Shown: piece by piece, positions 9,490 through 20,063 of the stretch
How positions within the stretch are numbered: the stretch's first letter is position 1
How the letters are laid out: the number at the start of each line of letters is the position of its first letter
Source: Anolis sagrei
Taxonomy: Eukaryota > Chordata > Lepidosauria > Squamata > Anolidae
Assembly (NCBI RefSeq): GCF_037176765.1
Contig: NC_090024.1
Location: 248,821,953 to 248,885,952 of the forward strand
DNA: 64,000 nt
Direction of reading: 5' to 3'
The notes under the pieces: model-generated
What the model saw: only the letters and a program-made list of their open reading frames with translations
Databases searched by the model: none
Told to the model about the DNA's origin: nothing
Made by a program: the position numbers and the translations under genes

Positions 9490-10500
9490 TCATAGAATCA
9501 TAGAATGATAGAAGCCTAGAATCCTCGAGTTGGAAGAGAACTCCTGGGCCACCATCCAGTCCAAACCCATTCTGCCAAGAAGCAGGAATATTGCATTCAA
9601 AGCACCCCTGACAGATGGCCATCCAGCCTCTGCTTAAAAACCTCCAAAGAAAGAGCTTCCACCACACTCCGGGGCAGAGAGTTCCACTTCTGAACGGCTC
9701 TCACAGTCAGGAAGTTCTTCCTCATGTTCAGGTGGAATCTCCTTTCTTCTAGTTTGAAGCCATTGTTCCATTGTGTCCTAGTCTCCAAGGAAGCAGAAAA
9801 CAAGCGTGCTCCCTCCTCCTCCCTGTGGCTTCCTCTCACATATTTATACATGGCTATCATATCTCCTCTCATCCTTCTTTTCTTCAGGCTAAACATGCGA
9901 GCTCCTTAAGCCGCTCCTCATAGGGCTTGTTCTCCAGACCCTTGATCATTTGAGTCACCCTCCTCTGGACACATTCCAGCTTGTCAATATCTCTCTTGAA
10001 TTGTGGTGCCCAGAATTGGACACAATATTCCAGGTAACGTGGTCTAACCAAGGCAGAATAGAGCATGGGGAGCAGGACTTCCCTAGATCTAGGCACTAGG
10101 CTCCTATTGATGCAGGCCAACATCCCATTGGCTTTTTTTGCCGCCACATCACATTGTTGGCTCATGTTCAACTTGTTCAACTCTCAAGCCAGGCCTCATT
10201 GTCCCCCATTCTGTCTCTTTGCATTTCGTTTTTTTCTGCCAAAGTGGAGTATTTTGCATTTGTCACTGTTGAACTTCATGTTGTTAGTTTCGGCCCATCA
10301 TCTCTCTAATCTGTCGAGATCCCTTTGAGTCCTGCTCCTGTCCTCTGGAGTATTGCATTTCCCTCCCAATTTGGTGTCATCTGCAAACTTGATTAACCTG
10401 CCTTCTAACCCTTCATCTAAGTCATTAATAAAGATGTTGAACAGGACCGGGCCCAGGACGGAAGAACCCTGTGGTGTCCATAGGGCTTCCCCTCCCCCCT
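9490..10500 (-). mobile_element. CR1 LINE, last kilobase of ORF2 plus 3' UTR
   Basis: Read on the minus strand this is one of the longest CR1 pieces in the window. It has the reverse transcriptase motif [18 protein letters not shown] and the catalytic FADD box ([11 protein letters not shown]), then [40 protein letters not shown], the C-terminal RAVQKWNSLPRSVVEAL and the 3' UTR. It is 5' truncated at about 10500 and has several frame breaks. Confidence 0.85.
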
Positions 10501-11455
10501 CCACACAATGGAGGCTCTTGCCTGCAGTATTTGAGGAAAGGGGCCCAGGTGGGATTCTACCTGTGTTCCGTCTCCCAGGAGCCTGATTTGCCTCACTTTG
10601 AAGTTGCTTGAGGTTGCTTCCTCTTGCATTTTCTCCCAGGGCTGCTGCAGCTTTGCAAGAGTCCTAAAAGTGAATAGTATCAGAGTCTGCAGGACTCTTT
10701 GCAACCATTGGCCTAGAGAGCAGCTCTTTGAGTTTAGGGACCGCCTTTTCTCCCAGGGAAAGATCCCCATTTTAGATTCTCCCCTGCCTTTTCAGTTTAG
10801 AGGAAAGACTTCAGGACGTGCTGATGGCTAAGCAGTTAGCTCTGGGAAAACCATTGCAAAAAGTACTCTATAGGTAAGTATTAAGCTAAACCAAGTTAGT
10901 ATAGATAGTATATTGTGTATTGAGGTGTATTGAGATATTATAGATGGATAAGCTTCATTAAGAAGATTGAGTTATATAGTTATAGAGAGTTGTGACTGCT
11001 TTGTCTCCAGGACTGACCTTAAGTTACAGATAGGGAAGAAGCCTGTTTTTTTCTAAACCACAACAGCTTAAGGTGAGGGTGTTAAGATTCCAGGATCTTA
11101 TCTGCCATCTGGAGAAAGGGTTACCTCTGTAACTATAGGAAAGAAAGAATATTTGTGTAGCTTCATCTATTGACTGTTTGCAACTGTGATGAACTGTGCC
11201 AAGTCTTCAAGGACTTTGTGTAAATAAATATCCTTTTTTGATGTTTAAAACCAGGGATAGTCTCAATTGCTGAGTATCTCAAGCTTCTCAAGATAGACAC
11301 CTGCAGTTCGCTCAGACATAGAGAGAAGCACGTTGCAGTTTTACTTTTTGTATCGTCTGGGCGGACGGCACAACCTGTTTGTGTGTCTTTGAGTCACCTG
11401 CCAATTTGCCAGGAATCCTCAGGGGATTCAGTTTCTAGGCAAGGCCTGGGCAAAC
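10501..11455. other. Unassigned, possibly an LTR-like remnant
   Basis: No gene recognised. An AATAAA at about 11223 followed by T-rich and then G/T-rich sequence resembles the end of a polyadenylated element, and 10860-11330 is AT-rich against its flanks. Boundaries and target duplication could not be found. Confidence 0.25.
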
Positions 11456-11735
11456 TTCAGCTTAGGTCAGACCTCTTGACCTGGAATGTAAAGAGTGTAG
11501 GCGAGTGGGGAGAAGAGCCAACCGCTGACCACCTGCTGCAATGCAACCTGAGCCCTGGCACATGATGGGAGGACCTTCTTATAGGAACACCAGAGGCACT
11601 CCAAGGGGCCAGAGACTGGTCAAAGGACATTTCATCAACTACCAAGCTTGCAAATTTTGTGTTTTATCGGTTTGTTATAAATGTAACACAATTGTCTGCT
11701 TGATACTGACACGATAAATAAATAAACAAACAAAT
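11456..11735 (+). mobile_element. Non-LTR retrotransposon C-terminal tail, second copy
   Basis: Same family as 4690-5150: TGACCACCTGCTGCAATGCA, GACTGGTCAAAGGACAT and TACCAAGCTTGCAAATTTTG, with an ATAAATAAATAAA tail. Confidence 0.6.
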
Positions 11736-11789
11736 AGCCCTGTTATTTCTCCAAATTTCTTTATTTCTTTATTATTTTATTTATTTACT

Positions 11790-13000
11790 TCTCCCCAGAT
11801 GCTGGAGGCGAGACCTTCCAGAGCCATGAGTGGGGTGCCTGTTTGGACAACTGCTCCCTTTGCTGGGGGGGGGGGGGGGTTCTGGGAGGGGTGGGCAGTC
11901 CACATCAGAAGGAACGTTCCACACCCAGAAGGACTGGCGAGGAGTCCCAGCTGCTGCAGTGTCTGTTTGAGAGGAAGGAAATGGCAAGAGGACCTCTGCT
12001 CTGAGGATTCCTGGCCTAAGGAGAGTTCATGGGAGTTCATGGGAGCTCTGAACTTGGTCCCTCCCTCCACTCCAAATACTACAGTAGCCTCCAGAAAACT
12101 ACAAAATTCATAGGATCTCTATGAGTTGACAGACACCTTGAAGGCACAGGTTGACCTTGGAAGCTAAGCAGGCTCAGCTCTGGAACGTACTTGGAGAGGA
12201 GACTGCCAATGTGTCCCAGCTGGCTTGGGCTCCATTCCAGGGGAAGGAACTGACAAACCCCAAGGAAACCCTATACAATGTGGTTGGTTGCCATAAGTCA
12301 TTAGGGGACGAGGGCACATAAACCCAAAAGACCTGAGTGTGGACCCTTCTCCCCAAATGCTGCAGGCGAGACCTTCCAGAGCCATGAGTGGAGTGCCTGT
12401 TTGGACCACTGCTCCCTTTGCTGGTGGGGGGTTCTGGGAGGGGTGGGCAGTCCACATCAGAAGGAACATTCCACACCCAGAAGGACTGGCGAGGAGTCCC
12501 AGCTGCTGCAGTGTCTGTTTGAGAGGAAGGAAATGGCAAGAGGACCTCTGCTCTGAGGATTCCTGGCCTAAGGAGAGTTCATGGGAGTTCATGGGAGCGC
12601 TGAACTTGGTCCCTTCCTCCACTCCAAATACTACAGTAGCCTCTAGAAAACTACAAAATTCACACGACCTCAAGGAGTTGACAGACACCTTGAAGGCACA
12701 GGTTGACCTTGGAAGCTAAGCAGGCTCAGCTCTGGAACGTACTTGGAGAGGAGACTGCCAATGAGTTCCAGCTGGCTTGGGCTCCATTCCAGGGGAAGGA
12801 ACTGACAAACCCCAAGGAAACCCTATACAATGTGGTTGGTTGCCATAAGTCATCAGGGGATGAAGGCACATAAACCCAAAAGAGCTGAGCGTGGTCCCTT
12901 CTCCTCAAATGCTGGAGAAGAGACCTTCCAGAGCCATGAGTGGGGTGCCTGTTTGGACAACTGCTCCCTTTGCTGGTGGGGGGTCCTGGGAGGGGCAGTC
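11790..13000. repeat. About 555-bp tandem repeat with a 5S-rRNA-derived SINE inside
   Basis: The phrase AGACCTTCCAGAGCCATGAG begins at 11811, 12369 and 12921, giving periods of 558 and 552 bp; the third copy stops near 13000. Copies 1 and 2 each hold GGAAGCTAAGCAGG followed by GTACTTGGAGAGGAGAC (12159-12205 and 12711-12757). These match the 3' half of the 5S rRNA internal promoter (AGCTAAGCAGG...TACTTGGATGGGAGACC). The flank ends with a GCCATAAGTCAT...GGCACATAA tail typical of squamate SINEs. Copies 1 and 2 differ at few positions, so the duplication is young. It lies about 500 bp upstream of the WAP gene. Confidence 0.75.
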
Positions 13001-13375
13001 CAAGGAGAAGCCCCTTCTTCAAGGCAAGGACCTGAAAGCACGGACACCATACTCGATCCGGCCTTGGTCCCTTTCCACCAAACACTGCAAGCTAGAACTC
13101 CCTCCGCCTCCGCCCTGGCATCACCTGGAGGGCTTTCCCTACTCCAGGAAGGGAATCTTGGGTGGGAAGCCTTCTTCCTTGTGCCGTTCATCATCATTCC
13201 TGTTGGCACCCATTGGTCGTTTCACCCATTTTTCCAACCACAAAGGACACTTTGTGCAGTGTTTGTGCTTTGCTCCCTGTTGAGTGTCAGGGGCTTGGTT
13301 GCCCAGTTTCTCTTGGGAGGAGATATCAAGGGAGGAAGGAGGTGGGCAGAGCTTATTAATATGTTTATTTAAAAC
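13001..13375. other. Upstream flank of the WAP gene
   Basis: No repeat or exon was recognised with confidence. This is the only non-repeat-like stretch directly upstream of the WAP start and may hold its distal control sequence. Confidence 0.35.
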
Positions 13376-13496
13376 ATTGGTATCCCTCCCTTCTCACCCC
13401 GAAGGGAAATCAGGGCGGAGCACAGAATATATACAGCAAACACAAACATTGAAAACATTTATCTCAGCATTAGAGCTTCACGGGTCTTGCCTCGCC
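13376..13496 (+). promoter_or_regulatory. Candidate WAP gene promoter inside an old repeat fragment
   Basis: 13380-13425 has the phrase TCTCACCCCGAAGGGAAATC and AGGGCGGAG, which also occurs in the SINE/LINE 3' ends at 32945 and 61215, so this stretch is repeat-derived. Within it GAATATATACAG (about 13425-13436) gives a TATA-like box about 65 bp before the ATG at 13497, so transcription would start about 13455 and leave a short leader of around 40 nt. This is inference from spacing only. Confidence 0.35.
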
Positions 13497-13578
13497 ATGA
13501 AGTCCTCAACTGGCTTCACCCTCCTCCTCCTCGCTCTCCTGGCCCTCTCTGCCCTGACACACGCTGCCCCTGGGACAG
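13497..13578 (+). CDS. Small WAP four-disulfide-core-type secreted protein, exon 1 (signal peptide)
   Basis: ATG in a good context (CTCGCCATGA) opens a classical signal peptide, MKSSTGFTLLLLALLALSAL, followed by THAAPGT, with predicted cleavage near A24. The exon ends with the strong donor ACAG|GTGAGTGG in phase 1, so it joins exon 2 at 16214 to give THAAPGT-EKPGTCP in frame. Signal peptide in exon 1 and WAP domain in exon 2 is the standard plan of SLPI/elafin/WFDC genes. The full product would be 75 residues. It lies between CTSA and NEURL2, whose interval has no such gene in mammals as far as I know. I cannot say which WFDC gene is its ortholog. Confidence 0.85.
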
Positions 13579-15596
13579 GTGAGTGGTACCTGGCAATCCC
13601 CCTGAAGGCACCTCTGGTCCCATTCCAGGTAAAGCCTTGCTTCTCATACCTGCATGCTCTGGGCTGGCCTCCTTCCTCTGACCCTTCAGGTCCCTCCAAG
13701 CCCAGAGAGCAGACCACAGCATGGCAGAATGGGCCTGGTCATGGAGGCCAAGAGGCCCCACTGGTCATCATCCTGTTAGCGCAAGCAAATGTATCGCAGA
13801 AGCTAAGAATAATGGACTCTGGAGTCACCGATAAAAAGCAGGTTTCAGCTTTACTTGAGCAGTTCATAAATCCAACACACACCATCAGCAAAGAGACGTG
13901 GAGAAAAACAAAGCAAAAGAGATAGGCACTAAAGACCAACTGCAGCTGGAAAGGCGTTATCTCTGACACTCCCTAATTCTTCACACAGCAAGAACTCAGG
14001 GTCACATTCTCACAGCTTGATTCATTTGCTGTTTAACTCTTCTGTGTAAACATACATCCTGGCCATACAAATCTATTACAATCACTATTCTCCTACATAA
14101 AATTACATTTAAACATACATCATACATGAAATACACACACATTCCTGGGCATCAGGAGTGGTTGCCCCTCTGCTTCCTGCCAAGGCCATCCCACCCACTC
14201 ACGCCTGCCAGCTGCAGCCCTTGGTTGTCTCAGGAAACACGTCCAACTTGGACACAGAAGGACCTTATTGAAAAAGTGCCGCAGAGGGCAAAGCACCCCT
14301 GACAGATGGCCATCCAGCCTCTGTTTAAAAGCTTCCAAAGAAGGAGCCTCCACCACACTCCGGGGCAGAGAGTTCCACTGCTGAATGGCTCTCACAGTCA
14401 GGAAGTTCTTCCTCATGTTCAGATGGAATCTCCTCTCTTGTAGTTTGAAGCCATTGTTCCGCATCCTAGTCTCCAAGGAAGCAGAAAACAAGCTTTTGTA
14501 CCAACTTGAGCTTCCGGATCACCGACAGAGGAAGGCCAATGTAGAGGGTGTTACAGTAGTCCAGTCTTGAGATGACTGTGGCCGGGATCACCGTAGCTAG
14601 GTCGTCCCTGGACAGGGAGGGGGGCAGCCGTTTAGCCTGCCGCAGGTGAAAGAAGGCGGTTCTGCTCACAGCGGAGAGAGACCTGGGCCTCCATCGTCAG
14701 AAAGAAGAGGGTCTAAAAGAACTCCCAGACTCTTTAATAAATATAATAATAATAATAAAACTTTATTCATACCCCACTACCATCTCTTGACCAACAAGCA
14801 CGGGCGTAGCGCCTGGCCATCCAGGGTAGGCAGCTGGATGTCCCCACTGCCCGGTCGACCCAGCCATAGTATGTCCGTCTTTGCTGGATTCACCCTCAAC
14901 CTGCTGGCACGCAGCCATCCAGTCACGGCCTCAATGAGGCACTGATGGAAGGAATCGGGTCCAGAGTCCGGTCGGCCTTTTAAGTAGGATTGTGAAGGGT
15001 TTGTGTGCCTAGAAAAGATAGGGAAGTTGCTCAACCCCTAAACAGTCCTTTCTCCTAGAGAAAGAGGACCATGGACAGGAGGAGAAATGTCCCTCAAGGC
15101 AGGTATGTACCTGGGGGGGGGGGGGGGAGGACTTGAGGGGCTTCAGCCCCCCCCCCCAAATTCTCAGGGTGGTCCGCGAGAAGGCCTTCCTGGTACATTA
15201 TTGAAACTGTTATGTTTATTCCTATCATCATCTGATCACCACGCTCAATATATCCCATATGCATGGGGGGGGGGGTATTGGGTTAACGATACAAAAGGTT
15301 TGCTAGGATAGACCCTCTTCAGCCCCCCCCCACCCCCCACCAAAATCAAAATTCTGTCTACGGGCCTGCCTCAAGGGATCCAACCTCGGTAGGCATAGAG
15401 GGAGGACGATGTGGTGATTGATTTGGTTACAAATTAATTGGGTTGCAAATTATAACCCAATTAAGACCCAGGAGGAAGGGGAGAGTGGCGCTCATAGCTG
15501 GGCTTCCTTAGGGAAGACGTCTACAGCAAGGAAAACCAATAGGACTCCATCACTTTGGGGAAGATAGAAATCGCAAACACAGTGTCTCCTTTTCTT
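13579..15596. other. WAP gene intron with CR1 and L2 insertions
   Basis: 14280-14490 is a minus-strand CR1 3' end (CAGAGAGTTCCACTGCTGAA). 14495-15045 is minus-strand L2 with the frames TVISRLDYCNTLYIGLPLSV and SRLRVNPAKTDILWLGRPGS, in two pieces. 14740-14760 is (AAT)n. 15108-15130, 15150-15160 and 15264-15335 are long G or C runs. 13740-14150 is unassigned, AT-rich. Confidence 0.65.
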
Positions 15597-16165
15597 CCCC
15601 TTCCTTCCTTCCTTCCTTCCTTCCTTCCTTCCTTCCTTCCTTCCTTCCTTCCTTCCTTCCTTCCTTCCTTCTTTCCTTCCTTCATTCCTTCGTTCCTTCC
15701 GTCTTTCGTTCCTTCTTTCCTTCCTTCTTTCCCTCCCTCCCTCCCTCCCTCCCTTCTTCCCTCCTTCCTTCCTTCCTTCTTTCCTTCCTTCCTTCTTTCC
15801 TTCCTTCGTTCCTTCCTTCGTTCCTTCCTTCGTTCCTTCCTTCTTTCCCTCCCTCCCTCCCTTCTTCCCTCCTTCCTTCCTTCCTTCTTTCCTTCCTTCG
15901 TTCCTTCGTTCCTTCCGTCTTTCGTTCCTTCTTTCCTTCCTTCTTTCCCTCCCTCCCTCCCTCCCTCCCTTCTTCCCTCCTTCCTTCCTTCCTTCCTTCC
16001 TTCCTTCCTTCCTTCTTTCCTTCCTTCCTTCCTTCCTTCCTTCCTTCCTTCCTTCCTTCCGTCTTTCGTTCCTTCTTTCCTACCTTCTTTCCCTCCCTCC
16101 CTCCCTTCTTCCCTCCTTCCTTCCTTCCTTCCTTCCTTCCTTCCTTCCTTCCTTCCTTCCTTCCT
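15597..16165. repeat. Large (TTCC)n polypyrimidine microsatellite
   Basis: About 570 bp of almost pure pyrimidine on the plus strand: TTCC units broken by TTTCC, TTCG and CCTC variants. It has internal higher-order repetition: the block CGTTCCTTCCGTCTTTCGTT recurs at 15690 and 15908 and a variant at 16060. It ends 48 bp before WAP exon 2. Open frames of both strands here (Pro/Ser/Phe-Leu or Glu/Gly/Arg-Lys repeats) are artefacts. Confidence 0.95.
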
Positions 16166-16213
16166 GGATCCATGGATTGTGTCTCACGGCTGTTGTGTTT
16201 GTCTCTCTTCCAG

Positions 16214-16359
16214 AGAAGCCCGGGACATGCCCAGATCCAGAAAGAGGCCCGATTTATGCAGAACCCCGACCCGAATTTTGCTTCTCTGATGACCAATGCC
16301 CCAAGAACAAGAAGTGCTGCGACTCGGGACGGACCAAAATATGCCTGGTTCCTGTTTAA
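16214..16359 (+). CDS. WAP-domain exon with six instead of eight cysteines, exon 2
   Basis: The acceptor CTCTTCCAG precedes EKPGTCPDPERGPIY, then PEFCFSDDQCPKNKKCC and GRTKICLVPV-stop (TAA 16357-16359). The order KPGxCP, CxxDxxCxxxxKCC and CxxP is diagnostic of a whey acidic protein domain, a secreted antiproteinase/antimicrobial fold. Counting against elafin and SLPI, cysteines C1, C3, C4, C5, C6 and C8 are present while C2 and C7 are absent. In elafin C2 pairs with C7, so one whole disulfide is missing and no unpaired cysteine is left. Two bases after the stop a strong donor G|GTGAGT (GT 16362-16363) suggests a further exon carrying the 3' UTR, as in other WFDC genes. Reading frame and splice sites look intact. 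Confidence 0.85.
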
Positions 16360-16361
16360 GG

Positions 16362-17141
16362 GTGAGTGCCCTTCCCTTGGGCTGAAGACCCCTGGCCTGG
16401 CCTCCATCATCCACCCTTGGAGGGAGAGGGCTGAGCAGATGGCCATCCTGAAAGGCCCCCACAGCCTGATTCCAGGGACCCCACCCCCCAACTTCCCTTC
16501 CTGAAAACTGGCCTGGTCAAGCTCCCTTCTCTGGAAGAGCAGTGAGAGGACGGGGAAAAGAGTCCGAGTGTAAGGGATCATGGGTTTAGGGTTCGGGGTC
16601 CTTTTTCGAAGAAATCCACAGAGTCCAATTGGTTCATGAAAGACACCATTTATTCAAGGTGATCAGCATGAGATGGACAGTCATCACTTCTGTATGAGCT
16701 TCCACAGACTGCCGCGCCCTCCTCTGTTTCTGCCGACCTTTAAACTCAAGTAATAGGTCATGGAAAGTATTTTCACTTTTATTCTTCCTGCTCCATCAAC
16801 CTCTTGATGCAAAGGACCTTCTTGTACCTGCAGATTTTGCACTTAACCCCAACCTTTGGCTTAACCACAACACAACTTCCTATGTAAGCTTGAACTTTGT
16901 ATGACCTCTACATGATGCCTCTTATTTTTTAAAAAACATATTATTTCGTGTTGCTCCTTTTCTACAGAGAAAGGGTATGTTTCTCTTTTGCTGTTCATTT
17001 CATTCAAAGCCCCTCCTTGCTCAGCATTTGCAAATTTCACTCCAAGACCCTTTCAAGAGGAACGTCCCTCGGGGGACCCGTCTCCATCACAGAGGGATCC
17101 GCTGGCAGACACAGAGACACTTTGGCCATCACTCTCTAGCT
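16362..17141 (+). other. WAP gene 3' side, possible 3' UTR exon
   Basis: 16362-16960 shows no recognised gene or repeat with confidence. A fair acceptor, CTTTTCTACAG, ends at about 16966 and an AATAAA occurs at 17256-17261 inside the neighbouring hAT element, so a terminal non-coding exon from about 16967 is possible. The evidence is weak. Confidence 0.25.
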
Positions 17142-17510
17142 CCGTGGATCTCAACCTTCCAAATGCCGCGACCCCTTCATACAGTTCCTTATGTTGTGGT
17201 GACCCCCAATCATAAAATTATATGCGTTGATACTTCATAATTGTCATCTTACTCCAATAAAGAATCGTAATATAAATATCTGATATGCAGGATGTGATTT
17301 CATTCACTGGACCTAATTCAGCACAAATATCCAATACGCGCAAATTTGGATACCGATGGGGTGGGGAGGGATTGGTTTTTGTCATCTGGGAGTTGTAGTT
17401 GGTGGGATGTATAGTTCACCCACAATCAAAGAGCATTCTGAACCCCACCAATGATGGAAGTGAACCAAACTTGGCACACAGAGCTCCCATGACCAATAGA
17501 AAATACTGGA

Positions 17511-18236
17511 TGTTGCAACTCAGAGTAAGCTTCACCTTGCTTCCAAACACCACCACACAAGAGCTGTAGTTTTATAGTTTATTGAGGAAAAAATCCAAGT
17601 CAAAATAAAGAATAAGCATTGCAAAGTTCCAAAGATTAAGGTTAAATGCAGAATATAGTTCCAAAGATCTTCAGGTAAAAGCAGGAGACATAATCCTATT
17701 GGTAAAGTTCAAACCAAAGTCCCAGGTACAAGCAAGGAAACAATTGCCCCAAGAATCACAATGCAAGAAATCCCAAGCGTACTGCTTTCCAGGCTCAGGT
17801 TATTCCATGAAGCTTTCAGGCTAGTAAGCTACATTGAACTGACACTTTCTCAGGGTTTGCCAGAAGCCTAAATACCTTTCTAACATGTAAACATTAGGCT
17901 CTCATCATCATAAAAGCATTGCGATGACCTTTCACCGAGCTGGCTTCTCCTCTGCCAGACAGACGAGAACTCCGCCTGACCTGGAGATCAAGGCGAGCTT
18001 GCCGGGTCAAGTCACTATCTACACTTTCGGTATCAGTGTGGGAAGGCACCTGCTCGCTATCTCCTTCGGTAAAATTCCTTTCTGCTGGGAACGGCTGTGT
18101 TGACACTGCACTGTCTGTGGGAGCCTCAGAAGCAGGCCCAGAGATTTGAGGCACAGGCAAAGAGCCAGGTAGCCGAATCCCAGAAGGAATCTGAATCCCA
18201 TCATCCTCATCATCAGAAAACAGCTCAGCCATAACA
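17511..18236 (-). mobile_element. Solo LTR inside the hAT element (fossil)
   Basis: On the minus strand it runs from TGTTATGGCTGAGC to GAGTTGCAACA. A 5-bp target duplication CTGGA is exact (17506-17510 and 18237-18241), and removing the LTR restores the hAT sequence AATACTGGAAGGG. An AATAAA lies near the 3' end. No internal region is left. It was inserted after the hAT element, and is likely of moderate age. Like the LTR at 194 it carries an acid- and serine-rich open frame with a basic end (RRSSRLSGR). Confidence 0.85.
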
Positions 18237-18717
18237 CTGGAAGGGATTGGAGGGAATTGACCCTGAGTGTTGGAGTTGTAGTTCACTTACACCCAGAGAG
18301 CACTGTGGACTCCAACAATGATGGATCTGGACCAAACTTGGCATTAATATACAATATGCCCAAATGTGAACACTGGTGGAGTATGGGGGAAATAGGACTT
18401 GACATTTGGGAGTTGTAGTTGCTGGGATTAATAGTTCACCTACAATCAAAGAGCATTCTGAACTCCACCAACGATGGAATGGAACCAAACTTGGCACACA
18501 GAGCTCCCATGACCAATAGAAAATACTGGAAGGGTTTGGTGGGCATTGACCCCGAGTTTTGGAGTTGTAGTTCACCTACATCCTGAGAGCACTGTGGACT
18601 CCAACAATGATGGATCTGGACCAAACTTGGCATGAATCCTCAATATGCGCAAATGTGAACACTGGTGGAGTTTGGGGGAAAGAGACCTTGACATTTGGGA
18701 GTTGTAGTTACTGGGAT

Positions 18718-18860
18718 GTACAGATGGATGGATGGCATCCTTGAAGTGACTGGACTGACCTTGAAGGAGCTGGGGGTGGTGACGGCTGACAGGGAGCTCT
18801 GGCGTGGGCTAGTCCAGGAGGTCACGAAGAGCCGGAAACGACTGAACGAATGAACAACAA
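18718..18860 (+). mobile_element. BovB LINE 3' tail fragment
   Basis: GGATGGCATCCTTGAAGTGA ... GAGCTCTGGCGTGGGCTAGT ... AACGACTGAACGAATGAACA followed by (ACA)n. It is the plus-strand version of the BovB ends at 22345 and 46905. Confidence 0.65.
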
Positions 18861-19042
18861 CATAGTTCACCTACAGTCAAAGAGCATTCTGAACCCCACC
18901 AATGATAGAATTAGGCCAAACTTTCCACATAGAAGACCCATGACCAACAGAAAATACAGTGTTTCCTGATGGTCTCTGGTGACCCCTCTGACACCCCCTT
19001 GTGACCCCCCAGGGGTCCTGACCCCCAGGTTGAAAGACACTG

Positions 19043-20063
19043 ACTTAGGGCGGAAAGGAAAAGGCCTGAGGCCAGGAATGGTGGGAGTTGGAATCCAAAA
19101 CACCTGGGGGGAAGGCCAAAGTGGGCCTGTGCCTGTTCCAGACCTTTGGCCCTTCTCTGGGCACATTTCCAACGCAGAGTGTCCACCTCCTTCTTGACTT
19201 GTTTTGCCCACAACTGGACACAGGGTCATTCCAGGTCAAGACCAAAGCCGAAGCAAGCGGGACTAGACTTTCCCTCCTTCTCGACATGAGACTCCTAAGG
19301 ATGCAGCCTGGGATGGTGTTGGCTTTTGGAGCTGCCGCATCCTAGCGTTGGCTCCCGTTCAGCTTGCGGTCTTCTTAGCCTCCTCGAGGCCAAGCCCTGA
19401 ACAGATGGGGCCTGGAGCCCTTGATGACTGCATGGGGGGGGGGATTGTGCCCGCCTCCTTGTTGACCACTTGCCTCTTCCTTTGCCCTGGGGGGATTGTG
19501 CCCGCCTCCTTGTTGACCACTTGCTTCTTTCTTCCTTGGCCCGGGGCACATGGCTCACCTGGAATGCCTTCCGCTCTGCAGAACCTGCTGTGGCTGCTTT
19601 GGGTGTGCCTGCCTCCGCCGTGGGAGGACTTGACACCTTTCCAGGGGCCGCTGAGGATGTCCCAGGTGGAGCCCCGCCCGTGGGAGGCCTGCTTTGGGTC
19701 TGGGGATGCGCCCAGCCGCCCCCACGGCCCTTCTTCCCCTTGAGTCACCCTCCCACGCAGGTGTCCCAGCAGGCCGGAGGGGAAGGTGGCCGCGCTGGAA
19801 CACCCGGCATTCCTCACCCTTGGCTGGGGCTGCAGGGATTGTCTAGAATCCTCGATCGTGGAGGGGCCCCAAAGGCCACCCAGCCCAACCCCCTTCTGCC
19901 AATAAAGCTGGAAGGCACAATTCAAGCTCTCCTGGCAGGCGGCCGTCCAGTCTCTGCTTCACAACTGCCACTCTGCCAGATCCAAGGCAGCAAGACACTC
20001 ATTCCACGGCCAAACAGATCCTGTGCAAGGTTTCCCAGAAAGTGTCAGTTCAACGTAGCTTAC
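19043..20063. other. Intergenic, with CR1 and MITE scraps and a short duplication
   Basis: 19050-19110 is a MITE arm. 19110-19400 is diverged minus-strand CR1. GGGGGATTGTGCCCGCCTCC with TTGTTGACCACTTGC appears twice, 54 bp apart (19438 and 19492). 19540-19800 is GC-rich, and 19840-19990 is old CR1. Several frames are open by composition. No gene recognised. Confidence 0.45.

Larger units (their letters stand above)
17142..19042. mobile_element. hAT-type non-autonomous element with nested insertions
   Basis: The left end (about 17142: GTGGATCTCAACCTTCC) and the right end (about 19030-19042: CAGGTTGAAAGACACTG, 19026-19042) form hAT-type terminal inverted repeats. The first 180 bp (GCGACCCCTTCATACAG, TTCCTTATGTTGTGGTGACC) is very close to the SPIN family known from tetrapods. 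The centre is a degenerate internal repeat of GGGAGTTGTAGTTGCTGGGA and ACCTACAATCAAAGAGCA blocks. A solo LTR (17511-18236) and a BovB tail (18718-18860) sit inside it. No transposase frame is present. Confidence 0.6.

Noticed and set aside
12151-12761. 5S rRNA genes
   Set aside because: Only the 3' half of the 5S internal promoter is present and it is embedded in SINE-like sequence, so this is a SINE and not a 5S gene.
15555-16581. Long Pro/Ser/Leu-rich frame on plus and Lys/Glu/Gly-rich frame on minus (up to 299 codons)
   Set aside because: Both are translations of the (TTCC)n microsatellite and have no conserved content.
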